A program made the translations under genes and the position numbers. The notes below the pieces were generated by a model. It searched no databases, was not told where the DNA came from, and was given only the letters and a program-made list of their open reading frames with translations. Positions 1-10,800 of a stretch of 64,000 nt of DNA are shown here, in pieces; position 1 is the first letter of the stretch, and each line of letters starts with the position of its first letter. Source of the DNA: Symsagittifera roscoffensis (lineage: Eukaryota; Xenacoelomorpha; Acoela; Convolutidae); NCBI RefSeq assembly GCF_963678635.1, contig NC_087062.1, positions 5,752,193 to 5,816,192 of the forward strand, read 5' to 3'.

Positions 1-1050
1 TACAATACATACAAAACAACACACTTCAGTACAAGGAAAAACAAAAATTAATTCGAAAAAGCATAGAAGATGTCTATGCAAAAAAAAATACAATACAAAC
101 TTATAGAATACAGTGCAATACAATATAATACGACGAGAAAAACACAATATATTACAATATCAAGCAATATAACAGAACGCAATACAAAATAATAACATAC
201 AACACAATACAGTACAATACAAAACAACACAATAGAAAACAAAGCAAAAAAATACAATAAAAAACAAAACAATACAATACAATACTATACAAAACATTAC
301 AATACAATACAATACAATACAATACAATACAATACAATACAATACAATACAATACAATACAATACAATACAATACAATACAATACAATATAATACAATAC
401 AATACAATACAATACAATACAATACAATACAATACAATACAATACAATACAATACAATACAATACAATACAATACAATAGAATACAATACAATACAATAC
501 AATACAATACAATACAACACAAAACAGTACAATACAATACAATACAACACAAAACAATACAACAAAAAAACAATTAAAAACAAAATAACACAAAAAAATA
601 TACTACAATAAATTGCATTACAAAAGGATACAATACAATACAAAATAGTACTCTAAAACACAAAAAATCCCAAAACAAAACATTACACTACAAAACAAGT
701 CATTACAACAAAAATAAAACAAGATGATACATAACATTACAATACAAAACAAAACAATAAATTAAATTAAACTACCGAACAAGACAATAAATTAAAGGGC
801 ATTACGATACAATACATCACAAAACACTACAATATAAAACAATACAACACAAAACAATACAAAAAAAATCATTCAAACAATACAAAACAAAAGAAAACAA
901 AATAATTCAATACAAAACAGTACAACACAAAGCAATAGAATACAATTCAATACATTACAATACACTACAATAAAATTTAATACAAAAAAATATAAAACAA
1001 AACAAAGTGAAACAAAACAACTCAAACCAACACATTTCAAAACAAAATGT
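1..1050. repeat. (AATAC)n pentanucleotide array
   Basis: The AATAC unit is almost uninterrupted at about 300-530. It decays on both sides into variants such as AAAAC and AACAC. On the minus strand the array gives long open frames made of a repeated Leu-Tyr-Cys-Ile-Val pentapeptide. These are a by-product of a 5-bp repeat with no stop in its frames, not genes. Confidence 0.97.
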
Positions 1051-1061
1051 ATCGTTTTGAT

Positions 1062-1275
1062 TTATTTTTGTATTGTAATATGAAAAAATGATCTTCGTTT
1101 CATATTTTTTTGTTTTGTTTGTTTGTCATTGTGTTTTATTGTTTTGTAATGATCTGTACTGTATTGTTTTCTATTGTTTTGTATTTTTTTATGGAATTTT
1201 GTTTTGTTCTGCATTGTATTGCATTGTATTTGTTTGTATTGTGTTGTATTGTATTGTTTTGTATTGTATTCAATA
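1062..1275. repeat. (TATTG)n array, inverted relative to the first array
   Basis: This segment is rich in TGTATTGTATTG, the reverse complement of the AATAC unit to its left. The two arrays therefore meet head to head across a short junction near 1040-1075. This half is shorter and more degenerate. Confidence 0.85.
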
Positions 1276-3411
1276 AGTCTTCAAGGCAAATGACGGTGAT
1301 CAAAAATGAATAAAGTTTGGATTCAACGTTCGAAATTTATTTTAAAAAATGTTTTTGCATTTATTCACCCATGTCAGAAATTCCTAAAAAACTGGTTTGT
1401 ACGAACGTTAAATCCCCATTAATTCCAAGTCATCACAAAAGATGAGGAGTCTCGATATTCATCCAGAAGAATTCGCAGACAAACTAATGTAATTGAACAA
1501 ATGAAGGACATAGTGTGAAGCTGGTGAATTGTGTTTTAGACCATTTCCCCATTCTAAGTACCAAGACAAGACAGCTCGAATATAATACTCAATGGAAGCA
1601 AAATCAGTCAAGGGGTAGTATTGTAAATACTACACGGACAAAGGACCACTGTCTAAATAGTTTTTTTAACGACCCAAATCGAAATCGAAGTGTGCCATTT
1701 ATTTAAAGCTTTTTTTCACTACGATACGCTGACTGTTTTTATTCTTGTTAGGACTATAAAATCTAGTTTTAAAAACCAACTACTTTTTAAATACTTGTCC
1801 AATTTTTCTGATTTTTTTGTGCTCAGTATTTTGAAAAGGTCGGCGATTGCTAACACGTCACTTTTAATTATAACTTGAAATAAGATAGATAAATATTTAG
1901 CAGTCTTGCCGGCTGCACTGGAATTCTCCTTGCTTTGATAAGCAGAGATGCACCAGCAAAATGATCCATCAGAGAAAGTACTATGAATTTTTAAAAAGAC
2001 CGAACTGAAGGCTGCGGTTTTAATCAAAGGGGACGAAAAAATCAAATAAAATCTATTTGAAAATTCCCTTATGAGGAAGGGAGAAAAAAGGAGCAGGTGA
2101 AACTTGAATAACTAAAGATGAATCAGCCGCGGGTTTATGCTTAAGAGCAAAAGAACTTGCCTTACTTCTTCAGTGTTTCATTTTGCTCAGCCAGCAGCAA
2201 GTCTTCTACTTTAACAACTTCAGTCTAAGAATAAATAATTTTTCTCTTTCACTTTTACAAAATCATAAAAACTAGTCTTTTTTCCAATAAAACAGAAAAA
2301 CAATTTTCTTTGGAACTTCGATAAACAGTAAATCGATATAATTACGATCGAGAAAACCCTGAGTACAAATATAAACGGACAAAAGTCCTCCAGACGAACC
2401 AACAGAAGTGGACTCAACCAAGATTGACTCGAGAATCCTACCCAATCGACAACCTTATTAAGAAGAAAAAATATTAATTGCAAATAAGAGTAAACACTCC
2501 ATTCCTCATAGGTATACTTCTTCAAGCTGTTCGATTCATGTATATAATATAATAACCCTGTGCTTTGTATTCACCAAGCTAATAAATTCATACTTTTTCT
2601 AACTATTGTTTCTACTATGACGTTTGTCAAGAAAATTGACGATCTTAGGTGAGACTTATAACTTAGGATAGATAACTAAGCAATCAACCAGCAATTATCG
2701 CTCAGTATAATTGCACAAAGCTGAAAAAACAAGTACAAGATGCCTAACGTAATACAATCACTAGATAACGATGCCCAAATTTTATTTCAGCCTGTGACAG
2801 AAACTTGATTCAAGTCTTCGTCATTGGATCCGAAATAAGCATTTGGTTAATTAAAACTTTCAGAAAAAACTAGCAATCAAGAAAATTTCACCTTTTCATG
2901 GAAATATCACACATCTACTGCATTTTAAGAGGTAGAAGGAGATTAGAACTACTCAAAAGTCAAAAAGTTAGTCTTCAAAGGTTCGAAAAAATAAAATCTC
3001 GATGAAAGGATAAATTTGGCTTTCTTATGGTTTTATTATATCAGGACAGGTATAAACAAAAGTAAAGAACACAAAAAACCAGAAGTTTTACAGGAGTGAA
3101 ACATAAAAAGGCAAAAAATTCAAGATATTTTAAAGTTGATGGCGAATATTACCAAATGAAATACCTCAAAAAAGCAACACAAAAAAATGCCAGCCACAAA
3201 GGACTAGGGGCACGCCTTGAAGAAGAAAAAAAAAGGTTCAAAAGAAGAAGGCAGTTCTAATTACCGAAGCATAAGGGCCAGACAACAAGACAAGTTACAA
3301 CTCTGGAAAGCGGATTTGGATTGGGAGTAGCAGGAAGTCATCACAATCAGAGAACAAAGATCAAGAGAGAGTGATTCTACCGGCACGGATGACCCGCACT
3401 CAGTAAAAAGA
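1276..3411. other. intergenic, no gene recognised
   Basis: AT-rich sequence with only short open frames (about 100 codons or fewer) in both strands. None shows a domain, a signal peptide or convincing splice sites. Confidence 0.6.
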
Positions 3412-3565
3412 GAAAAAATAGATTATAATGGATTTTTATTGCAATTCTCCATAAATTTCAAAAAAAATTGATTATAATCGATTAAAAATGGATTATAATG
3501 TTACCATTTTTCGAAACAAAAGAAAACATTATAATCGATTATAATCGATTATTTTTTTTAAAAAA
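3412..3565. repeat. palindromic AATCGATTATAATCG cluster
   Basis: Several copies of a self-complementary ATTATAATCGATTATAAT-type motif are arranged so that 3468-3500 and 3529-3555 can pair as a hairpin across a roughly 30-bp centre. A related block lies near 63860, at the other end of the window. Confidence 0.55.
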
Positions 3566-3737
3566 TTTCTCAAACTTTATTAAATTATATCATTATAATT
3601 ATAATTATTGAATCCAATGTTATTCTACAAACGTCATCACTTCATTTCGTTTTATTTTTGTCAGTCCAGGAGGACAATTTGGAGGTTGAACATTTAAACA
3701 TATATATTCGTCGCTGAGAAAAACAAGCTCCAGCAGA

Positions 3738-4130
3738 ATGACGCCATCTCCAAAAGATTATTCCGAATTTGTAAAAGAAAAAGAAGCTGGACATACATGC
3801 ACGCCGATAAAGAAACCATCGATTTTGTAAATGAAATCACTACAACTAGAGATGTCGAGCTTACCAGAGGGAGCAATGGCATCAAAACAAGCAAACATTT
3901 CTTCGTCAACAACTGCATTTGACACGTTTAGTTCAACGCCACCGACACCCCCAGAAGTTGTTTTATCACCACAGAGTTTTACCGGCCATCCGGAGTTTTC
4001 AGCGGGAAAAAAAACACGAAACAATGGATCGCAACTTTCGAAAGTTTCTAACAGGTCTTCGGCAAGGGCAAAAAAGTCGACAAAAATCCATCTCAGATTT
4101 GATAACATACATTACGATATCCAAACTTGA
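3738..4130 (+). pseudogene. possible Ser/Thr/Pro-rich coding segment with one in-frame stop
   Basis: From an ATG at 3738 the frame reads 30 codons to a TAA at 3828-3830. It then continues from an ATG at 3831 for 99 codons to 4130. The second part is rich in Ser, Thr and Pro and ends in a basic stretch. The two parts share a frame, which suggests one disrupted coding segment or an exon with a separate start. No domain is recognised and the antisense strand is also open, so this may be chance. Confidence 0.25.
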
Positions 4131-4489
4131 ATTCACTTCTTATTAAACTTAATAATTTTTAAACAATTTTAGTCTTTTGATAACTCTAGGAATTGTCGGA
4201 ATTACTGATGAATCTGATAAACAATATATTTTTGTTTTATCAGATTGGTGTATATAAAATCCTAAAATCAAAACCCAAGTCCTATAATCGACCATTGAAA
4301 ATCGTTTTTATTGGAGCCGGTGGAGGGAGCGTTGAGCGGAGCTGAGCAGCCACTCACTCAATTCCGGTGGGCTGGTTTTTTATTATTTTATTTTCCTGGT
4401 TCATAAATTGAATTTAATCTTTGTGTAGCCGTTGTTCATTTTCTTCATAAGGCGTATAAGGCGTAAGGAGCCACAAGAAACTAATTTTG

Positions 4490-4862
4490 AGGGTATAATT
4501 GATTGTAGTTCCTGCGAATCGCAGAGGAGCTATCAGTAGGCCTTAACAGTCCCGTCGAGGGAAGTCCATTTGAATTATCTCCCCACATTCCAGACAGTGT
4601 TATTTAGCTGAGCTAAGCTGTTTTTTTTTTGCGACTCAAGGCCGTTTTCTTGCGTCTAGAACTTTTACGTGGTACCACTATTGCAGCTAAATTTGGTCAG
4701 GTTGTGGTAGACCTGAAGCTGGAGGTCAAGTGAGAGCTTGTCCTCATACACTATCATTGCCATGGCATGGGATCGAATACACGATCAGACGATTTCAAAG
4801 TTAACGCATTACCGTTGTGCTAAGTGCTTCTGTAAACTGGGAGTAAAATACAATCATCTTGT
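4490..4862 (-). repeat. tRNA-headed SINE-like sequence
   Basis: Reading the minus strand from about 4840 to 4765 gives a tRNA-like order. An A-box-like TTAGCACAACGGTAATGC is followed about 35 bp later by a B-box-like GTATTCGATCCC. The less AT-rich body continues leftwards to about 4490. The acceptor and anticodon stems do not fold well, so this is a tRNA-derived repeat and not a tRNA gene. Confidence 0.4.
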
Positions 4863-5358
4863 AGATTCAGAAAATGATGACCATGTACTTCATTTTCAAA
4901 ATTCTTGTTTATACATTTCCTTCAAAATAAGTTTTAAAATTTTATTTTTGAGATTAGTATAAAAAGTAGGAAAAAAGTTTGCTATGATCGTTTCACTAAA
5001 AACTTCAGTGATCTGTCAATTGTATGTTTTAATAGTAAACTTCGCTATCAAAGTTAACAATAACAATTTACTCAAATTAGAGTCAGAATCACTATAAATG
5101 ATGTTCGTTTGGACAACAAACTAATATGAACTCAAGCTGATTTAAACACCTGAAGTCCTTTTAATGAATTCATGAGGAACTACTTATTACTTTAAAAGCC
5201 ATAAAACTTTCGCGATTATTCAGTCTACATTCAAAAGTTATTCCCAAAATAATAGAAAAACATCTTTTTTCCGATTTCAAAAACTATTATAAAAATTAAC
5301 TTGAAAAACATCTACAAAAAAAACTGATCGATCGGATTTTGCTTGAAGAATACTAGCC
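4863..5358. promoter_or_regulatory. upstream region of the lipocalin gene
   Basis: AT-rich sequence with no open frame or repeat that I recognise. It must contain the promoter of the gene starting at 5359 if that gene has no earlier non-coding exon. No convincing TATA box can be singled out in such AT-rich DNA. Confidence 0.3.
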
Positions 5359-5651
5359 ATGAAGCGTTGTTTAATTTTATTAACGACATTTTTCTACATT
5401 TGTTTATTTTGCCCCAAAGAGGCCTATGGTAACACGGCGTTCGGCAGGTAAGCGGCGGTGGCGGCGGCGGAAAATTCCCTCTAACAGAATGCACGAAATT
5501 TACGTCAACTTAGAATCAGTTGCAAATTTATTGAGGGGTCAATTTATCTTAAAACGTTTCTCAAGACTTTTTGAAGGGGGAGCAGTGGAGCGGTAATGGG
5601 TTTAAGGTGTGGGTGTGTGTGGGGGGGGGGGGGGGGGGGGAGGGGAGGTTT

Positions 5652-5682
<31 letters not shown>

Positions 5683-6643
5683 CGATTTGCGATTTGTTCA
5701 AAGCATTCCAGAAATTGCCCCAAAACTTTGATTGTGGCCTGTTTTTTTTGTCAGAAAATATTGACAAAAGAGTTTTCATAGTTTTTTGGGAACCCAACGA
5801 AAAATAATTTGGCCTATCTAAAAAAGCGGCGAAACTTTCTCTTTTTTTGAAAACCTGCCCCTTCTCCCCGAGAAAATTGATTGCGGCGCTGATTGGTTGA
5901 AATTTATCGCAAATTAGGCCCTTCTGTCATGACAATATACCTGCAACTCACCCCCCCCCCCCTTCCAGGTGCGCCAAAGTGGAGGCAGTTCCGGTGGACG
6001 AGGACAGGTGGGGAGGAAAGTGGTTTGTGCAGAAACGTGTGGACAACCTGAGAGAGATGGGAAACATATGCAACTTCATACAGGTGTCACTCGGCACTTA
6101 CAATGAGAAAATTGGTGAGTCTCAAAAATAATTGGAAAAAAAAAAATTTCAATTTTTTCATTTTTTTTCTTCAAAATTGTCTTTTTTTGAAATTACTTAG
6201 GACCTCAAATGAAGTTGAACAAATCAGGCTACGACGAAGATAAGGACTGTTACAGCTCTGAAACTCTCTATGCCAATCATCCTAACCAGACAATTGGCGC
6301 ATTCGTAACTCCAGTTGGGGTGCTGAACTACCTCAACCGGAAGAGAATAAATTTCTCCGTCATTCATTTGGAAGACAAATTTGCTCTGACTTACGCTTGT
6401 GTCAAATCGGGGGTCCTGAGATTGGAGCAGATTTGGGTTTTGTCACGTGACCAGAGGGTGAGGAGACGCTATATGCACATGGAAAGACTGGAAAGAATTC
6501 TGAAGTCGAAAAATCTGCACGATCTCGAGACATACGATGTGCGCCAGAGGTACTGCCATCCGGTGGAGATTGAAATTGAGCCAGTGAAAATCATCGCCGA
6601 CTTTTGGGATAGAGTTTACAAATCGCACATGAAGTCAGCTTAA
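5359..6643 (+). CDS. secreted lipocalin (three exons)
   Basis: Lipocalins are extracellular beta-barrel carriers of small hydrophobic ligands. The gene is assembled from exons 5359-5447, 5969-6114 and 6201-6643. Introns 5448-5968 and 6115-6200 have GT-AG ends, and the phases match exactly, giving 225 residues. Residues 1 to about 24 form a signal peptide (a Lys-Arg start, then a Leu/Ile/Phe-rich core). The first lipocalin motif is Gly46-Lys-Trp48. The second region is LEDKFALTYAC (residues 135-145). The third is the IWVLSRD strand (156-162), with the family W-x-L-S-R pattern. Cys31, 64, 95, 145 and 197 can supply the usual disulfides. A C-terminal helix follows. The family resembles ApoD-type lipocalins, but the ligand cannot be inferred. 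The start is chosen because the signal peptide begins at this ATG. Confidence 0.82.
5619..5684. repeat. G-tract / (GT)n low-complexity block in lipocalin intron 1
   Basis: Two runs of about 18-20 G are separated by an AGGGGAGG segment and a (GT)n stretch. Both lie on the sense strand of intron 1. A separate C-tract abuts the intron's 3' end at 5951-5962, forming part of its pyrimidine tract. The block is a likely G-quadruplex former and prone to length errors. Confidence 0.85.
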
Positions 6644-8205
6644 AGTAACTCTTCTATTGCATGTTAAAATTAATGCCAAATTGGCACAACGCGAGTGATC
6701 AAAAAATTGCGTCAAAAAGTAATGTTTGATAGATTGAATAGATTTTTGACAGGCTTTCGAAATGAGCTGATATGAGTGAAAAACTTATTTACGCCGTCAA
6801 AATTAGCAGTATAGGTTAATTAACTTCCTAGGATTTTTTTTATTTCCTTAAGATATTTGATGAAATCACGTAGTGGCTCCACAAAAACACTCGTTTTGTG
6901 ATTTTTTGTGTGAATATATGTCGTAGATAGAAGTTTTAATTTTGTATTTTGGAAAATATTTATTTGAACTTAGAAGCGAATTTGTAACAAAAAAGAAAAC
7001 GATTTTTCTATCCTATAATTATTGAAAAAAATATAATAAAATAATTATTGTTTTAATCAAAATATGGTGGGGAAGACCTGAGACATGCAATGTGCGCTTC
7101 AGGGTCTGAAACGCACGTTTATGCATGTCTCAGATTTTCCCCCACCATAATTTGATTTAAGAAAACTAATTTTTGAACTAGTTGGTTTTTTTAATCAAAA
7201 TATGGTGGGGAAAGACATAAATACGGTAGTTTATAAGTTTATTAAAAAAACAATAACTGAAATATTGATATTGTTCATTTATTGGAAAACTCTGATCATA
7301 CAGTTTTTCTACATGAAATTTAATTGACGAGCATTTTTTTTGACAAAAATCAAAAGCTCAGTTTTGACAACCAAAAATCAGCAAAAAAGCATGTTTACGT
7401 GATTTACGGTTGCCTAAGAAACGTTTCTAAATACCTTCTGAAAGTTCAATTTTTGTATTGGAAAAAGCTTATGAAACCTTTATTATTTGAGGAAATAGTA
7501 TAAACAAATAAAAGATCTACCATTTTGACAACCAGATAACTTCAAGACTGTCATATAGACAACAATATTGTTTGAAAAAACTTTAAAAAGGTCGCCCCCC
7601 TCCCTTCCACCTAAATCCGCCACTGCAGCAAGATCAATTTTTTGTCTTCCGTGAGAACAATTCCCTTGAGCGAACAAAGCTCGCTAGGTAGAAAAAATCT
7701 TAACGGTATGGTTGGAAAAACAGGAAACTTCTTCAAGGCAGCGATCATTTTCAGATTATTCTTTAGCACTACCAACCATGGTAATTTGTATCCATTGTAC
7801 AAAGGCCGACTAAAAGCTGATTCAAAGCTCTCCATTTTCTATTTTACCCAGCCAAACAACTCACCTTTTCTGCTCAACCAGATGATTATTTTCAGCTAAT
7901 TGATTTGGAGAATCACATCACTGAATTGCCACATACGTCCTTCGTCCTTGGTAACTGCGATCTACAAATTCACTTATGTTCTCACCAACTTGGATCGCTT
8001 GTAAAAAAAACTTTCGGAAAAGCTTAACGCCAAAATTACAGCCTCAAAAATTTTGCGTATGTTTTCTTTTCTCGGTTGCATAGATGACCGAACACCGTTG
8101 CCAGTTCTGAACATAGACTTTCTTCAATTAGATTCAAATAATGTACGTTTTATCTACCAGAAATATTTAACCAGCTACATACATAGTAAAAAGTTAAATT
8201 GTACA
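6644..8205. other. lipocalin 3' UTR and intergenic region
   Basis: A candidate AATAAA polyadenylation signal lies at about 7035, roughly 390 bp after the stop codon. Beyond the hairpin repeat at 7055-7157 there are only short open frames on both strands near 7480-7900, with no recognisable domain. Confidence 0.5.
7055..7157. repeat. near-perfect 100-bp hairpin (foldback repeat)
   Basis: The left arm begins AATCAAAATATGGTGGGG and the right arm ends CCCCCACCATAATTTGATT. The interior is also palindromic (ACATGCA...TGCATGT, GTGCG...CGCAC) around a short centre. A second, partial direct copy of the left arm occurs at about 7193-7215. This looks like a foldback or MITE-type element. No transposase is encoded. 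Confidence 0.75.
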
Positions 8206-8621
8206 TCTGGTGGCAGGGTTGTTAAAATTCTGTTTTTTTTTCTAACAAAAAGCGTTTCAAACGTTCAAAATGTTTTAAACCTTTTAAAACACTGTTTAAA
8301 ATCTGAACTCGAGAAAAAACTTAAGTTTCAGAAAACTTTATTGCTCGGATAAACTCATTGAGAACACGAAACTAGAGAGTCAATTTGGAAACTTTCTGTG
8401 GTCCAAGTCGATTTCTTAAATCGCTTTGGACAGAGCCCATTGAGCTGAAAGTTGAATCAACAACACATTGCGGGAAAATTCCATAAACTTCGATGCTTGT
8501 ATTTTGTGGAAAAGCGGAATAAACAATCATAGAAAACAGCAATAAAAATCAAACGTTTAAAATACTGTTTTACACACTGTTTAAAACGTATGGTGTTTTA
8601 AACAAAAACCCTGCCTGGTGG
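8206..8621 (-). mobile_element. internally deleted hAT transposon (400 bp) with target duplication
   Basis: The element runs from 8214 (CAGGGTTGTTAAAA) to 8613 (TTTAAACAAAAACCCTG), so the ends are inverted CAGGGTT-type repeats. It is flanked by 8-bp direct repeats TCTGGTGG (8206-8213) and CCTGGTGG (8614-8621), matching at 7 of 8 positions. An 8-bp duplication is the hAT signature. On the minus strand around 8395-8480 there is a remnant of the hAT dimerisation domain (a FSSMG...R-RL-like stretch). The element is non-autonomous. Its last 97 bp lie inside the tandem unit described next. Confidence 0.8.
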
Positions 8622-10800
8622 GAAATTCAAATGAGCAGATTTATATCGAGTAGATTAGCCTGGAGAGGAAAAAACATAGCCAATTTTCATCATTACTAAT
8701 ATAGATTCATCGAACCATACTTATAAAAAGGACTGTTAAAGTTTTTTTTCCCGTTATTACCCGTTACCCGTTATTTAAAAATTGCTGAATTTAAATTACA
8801 CAAAACAAATGTTAAATTCATTTCATTTGAGATATTACAGTAAACATGTCTGGCATGTATGTCTATCGTCTTTTTATATCAGTTGAATTTGTCAGACGGG
8901 GTAGTAATTGCTCCGACCATTGAAAATGGGAAGGAACTTTGTATTCTGGGGTGCTTTAGTTATTTTTTTTTCGCGCAAAATCAGCCACCACAAATAATCA
9001 TCGGACTGGGCTGTGTTATATATCATATTAAAGCCCTTTCAGTCATGATAAAGCCCTTTCAGCCCCTCGTGTCGAGAAAAACAGGTTTGTAATTTTTGAT
9101 TTTTCGTCGTAATTTGAGCAAATAAAGCAAGCGAGCAGCTGAAATATGTCTAATTATGTCTACAACAGTTGAATTGTGCCTATTTTGAGAGCCTAAAACT
9201 TAATGTTTTTTTTGGAGTTTTCTAGTTTTATTTTGGGAACCAAGAATTTCGAAAAGTTCAAATAATTTTTTGCAAAAGCTTATTATTTTTTTTAATTTTC
9301 TAGTCATTTTTCTACAAAACTTTTTGTCCAAATTGCTTAATTACTATGACTGTCTAATGTGCCTAAATTAAATGTTTACGTCAAATCTTTTTATCAAACC
9401 AAGCAGAAAAACTACACTAATTTGGAAACAAACTTTCCAAGCAGTAGTTTTCTAAGGATTATGGTCGGAACATTCTGTGCTACTTGCGCAATAACCGACT
9501 ATCCTTGTCTGATTTGTTAATAGATTATTTTTCTATTAAATACCAAACTTTTAAGATCTTTGGTCAATTTATGCACTTTCTGAAATACTTGAGAACAGAT
9601 TTTTTTACTTGCCCAACTTTGATTGATTTCATCTAAGTTAATAGATTCACATACGTGTAAAATTTCAGTTTTAGATTAGAAACATTTTATTATAGTCCTG
9701 CCTTCTGGCCTAACGATAGCATTGAATACCTCTTTCCAACCTCATGCTCAAGATTGCTCTTTCTCTGAATTCCATCTGTTGTTCTTTGAAACTCCGCACA
9801 ACGGCCTTTTGTTCTTTGCTGGCTAAAATAAAATTCTGGAATTATTTTAGCCATATAATCTGAGCTTAACTGCTGCTAATTAAGGACTTTTTTCTAAAAC
9901 CACTAATTCAGCTTCTTATGTTCGATAAACATATAGCTCGCAAAAGGACAGCGAATCCAAATCCTCTTTACACCTTTATCCCCCAAGTGAATCACGATTT
10001 TAAAAATCTCATTCTTTTTCGAATTTATTTCCAAAAATTTTTACTTAGAAGACATTCAAGTTATTTTTTGTTCATTAAGTGTCATATAACGATATAAAGA
10101 CGTCTTTAAATCGTATTTATACAAAAAAAAATCAAAGCACTTTATTTACCAGCTGAAAGTACCAGCTGAAAGTATCTTCAAATATGTATGCGCAAGTCAT
10201 GTTTTGATTGATATTATACTAAAAAACAGCATAAACTAAAAATACACTTTAGCTTTATTTGATAGTATCACAACCATACGGAACTTTCGCTTAGAAAATT
10301 GGAATAGTTTCATAAAATTTTTCAATTGATTGCCACAAAAGTAACTAATAACTCTGAAATTTTATTTTTGCTTTTATGTAAGCAAGGATAGTCTTCAAAT
10401 TGAATAAGTCATCTAGTAACCATTTCCAAATTTTCACTGAATTCTTCGAATGAGCTACAGTCGATAACTACTGTGGTGGCGCAAAATAGTCTGAGATGAA
10501 ATTAAAATTCATGAAGCCGCCCAAAACTACGACCAAGATATGGGAGACAAGTGGTTTCAACGATACAAAGACCTAGAGGAAAGCAGGAAGCAGTTTAGAA
10601 GTTTGTGTCGGATAAAACGCTGACGGACAACGTTCAGCACTACCTCAAATAGCCCTACCTGGACTTCTTTAATAAGAGTTTTCAATTAATTGCACAATAA
10701 TCTGGCAAAAAGTATTTTTTTTTAAAGGGGAAGTATTGTTTCAAAAAAAATTCATGGCTTTTATTTGGAGCTTGTTTTGTCGACTTAGTTGTAATACTAT
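8517..10800. repeat. 2.28-kb tandem unit, copy 1
   Basis: This is the first of three direct copies. It begins GAATAAACAATCATAG inside the hAT element and ends TGTAATACTAT. It differs from copies 2 and 3 by scattered substitutions and a longer segment near 8620-8660, which accounts for its 2,284-bp length. A 77-codon frame (8859-9092), present in all copies, has no known domain. It is more likely the trace of a dispersed repeat, because a diverged relative lies at 58041-58195. Confidence 0.95.
10495..10623 (+). pseudogene. intermediate-filament-like coiled-coil fragment
   Basis: About 40 codons read as a heptad-rich peptide with a YDQDMGDKWFQRYKDLEE core, ending at TGA 10621-10623. A stop lies just upstream, but a phase-compatible AG sits at the start. 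The pattern recalls coil 2 of intermediate-filament proteins, where an alpha-helical segment has a conserved W-Y spacing. The same fragment recurs at 12765-12893 and 15035-15163. No neighbouring exon was found, so an exon relic captured in the repeat is the likeliest reading. The homology is tentative. Confidence 0.3.

Noticed and set aside
48-643. Open frames of up to 163 codons with a repeated Leu-Tyr-Cys-Ile-Val pentapeptide
   Set aside because: They are translations of the AATAC array. A 5-bp unit without stops is open in several frames at once.
5312-5797. Proline-rich minus-strand frames near the G tracts
   Set aside because: They arise from C runs and GGC repeats in the lipocalin intron.
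7611-7835. Minus-strand 74-codon frame as a gene fragment
   Set aside because: Hydrophobic and unbroken but not matched to any family. The plus strand is equally open.
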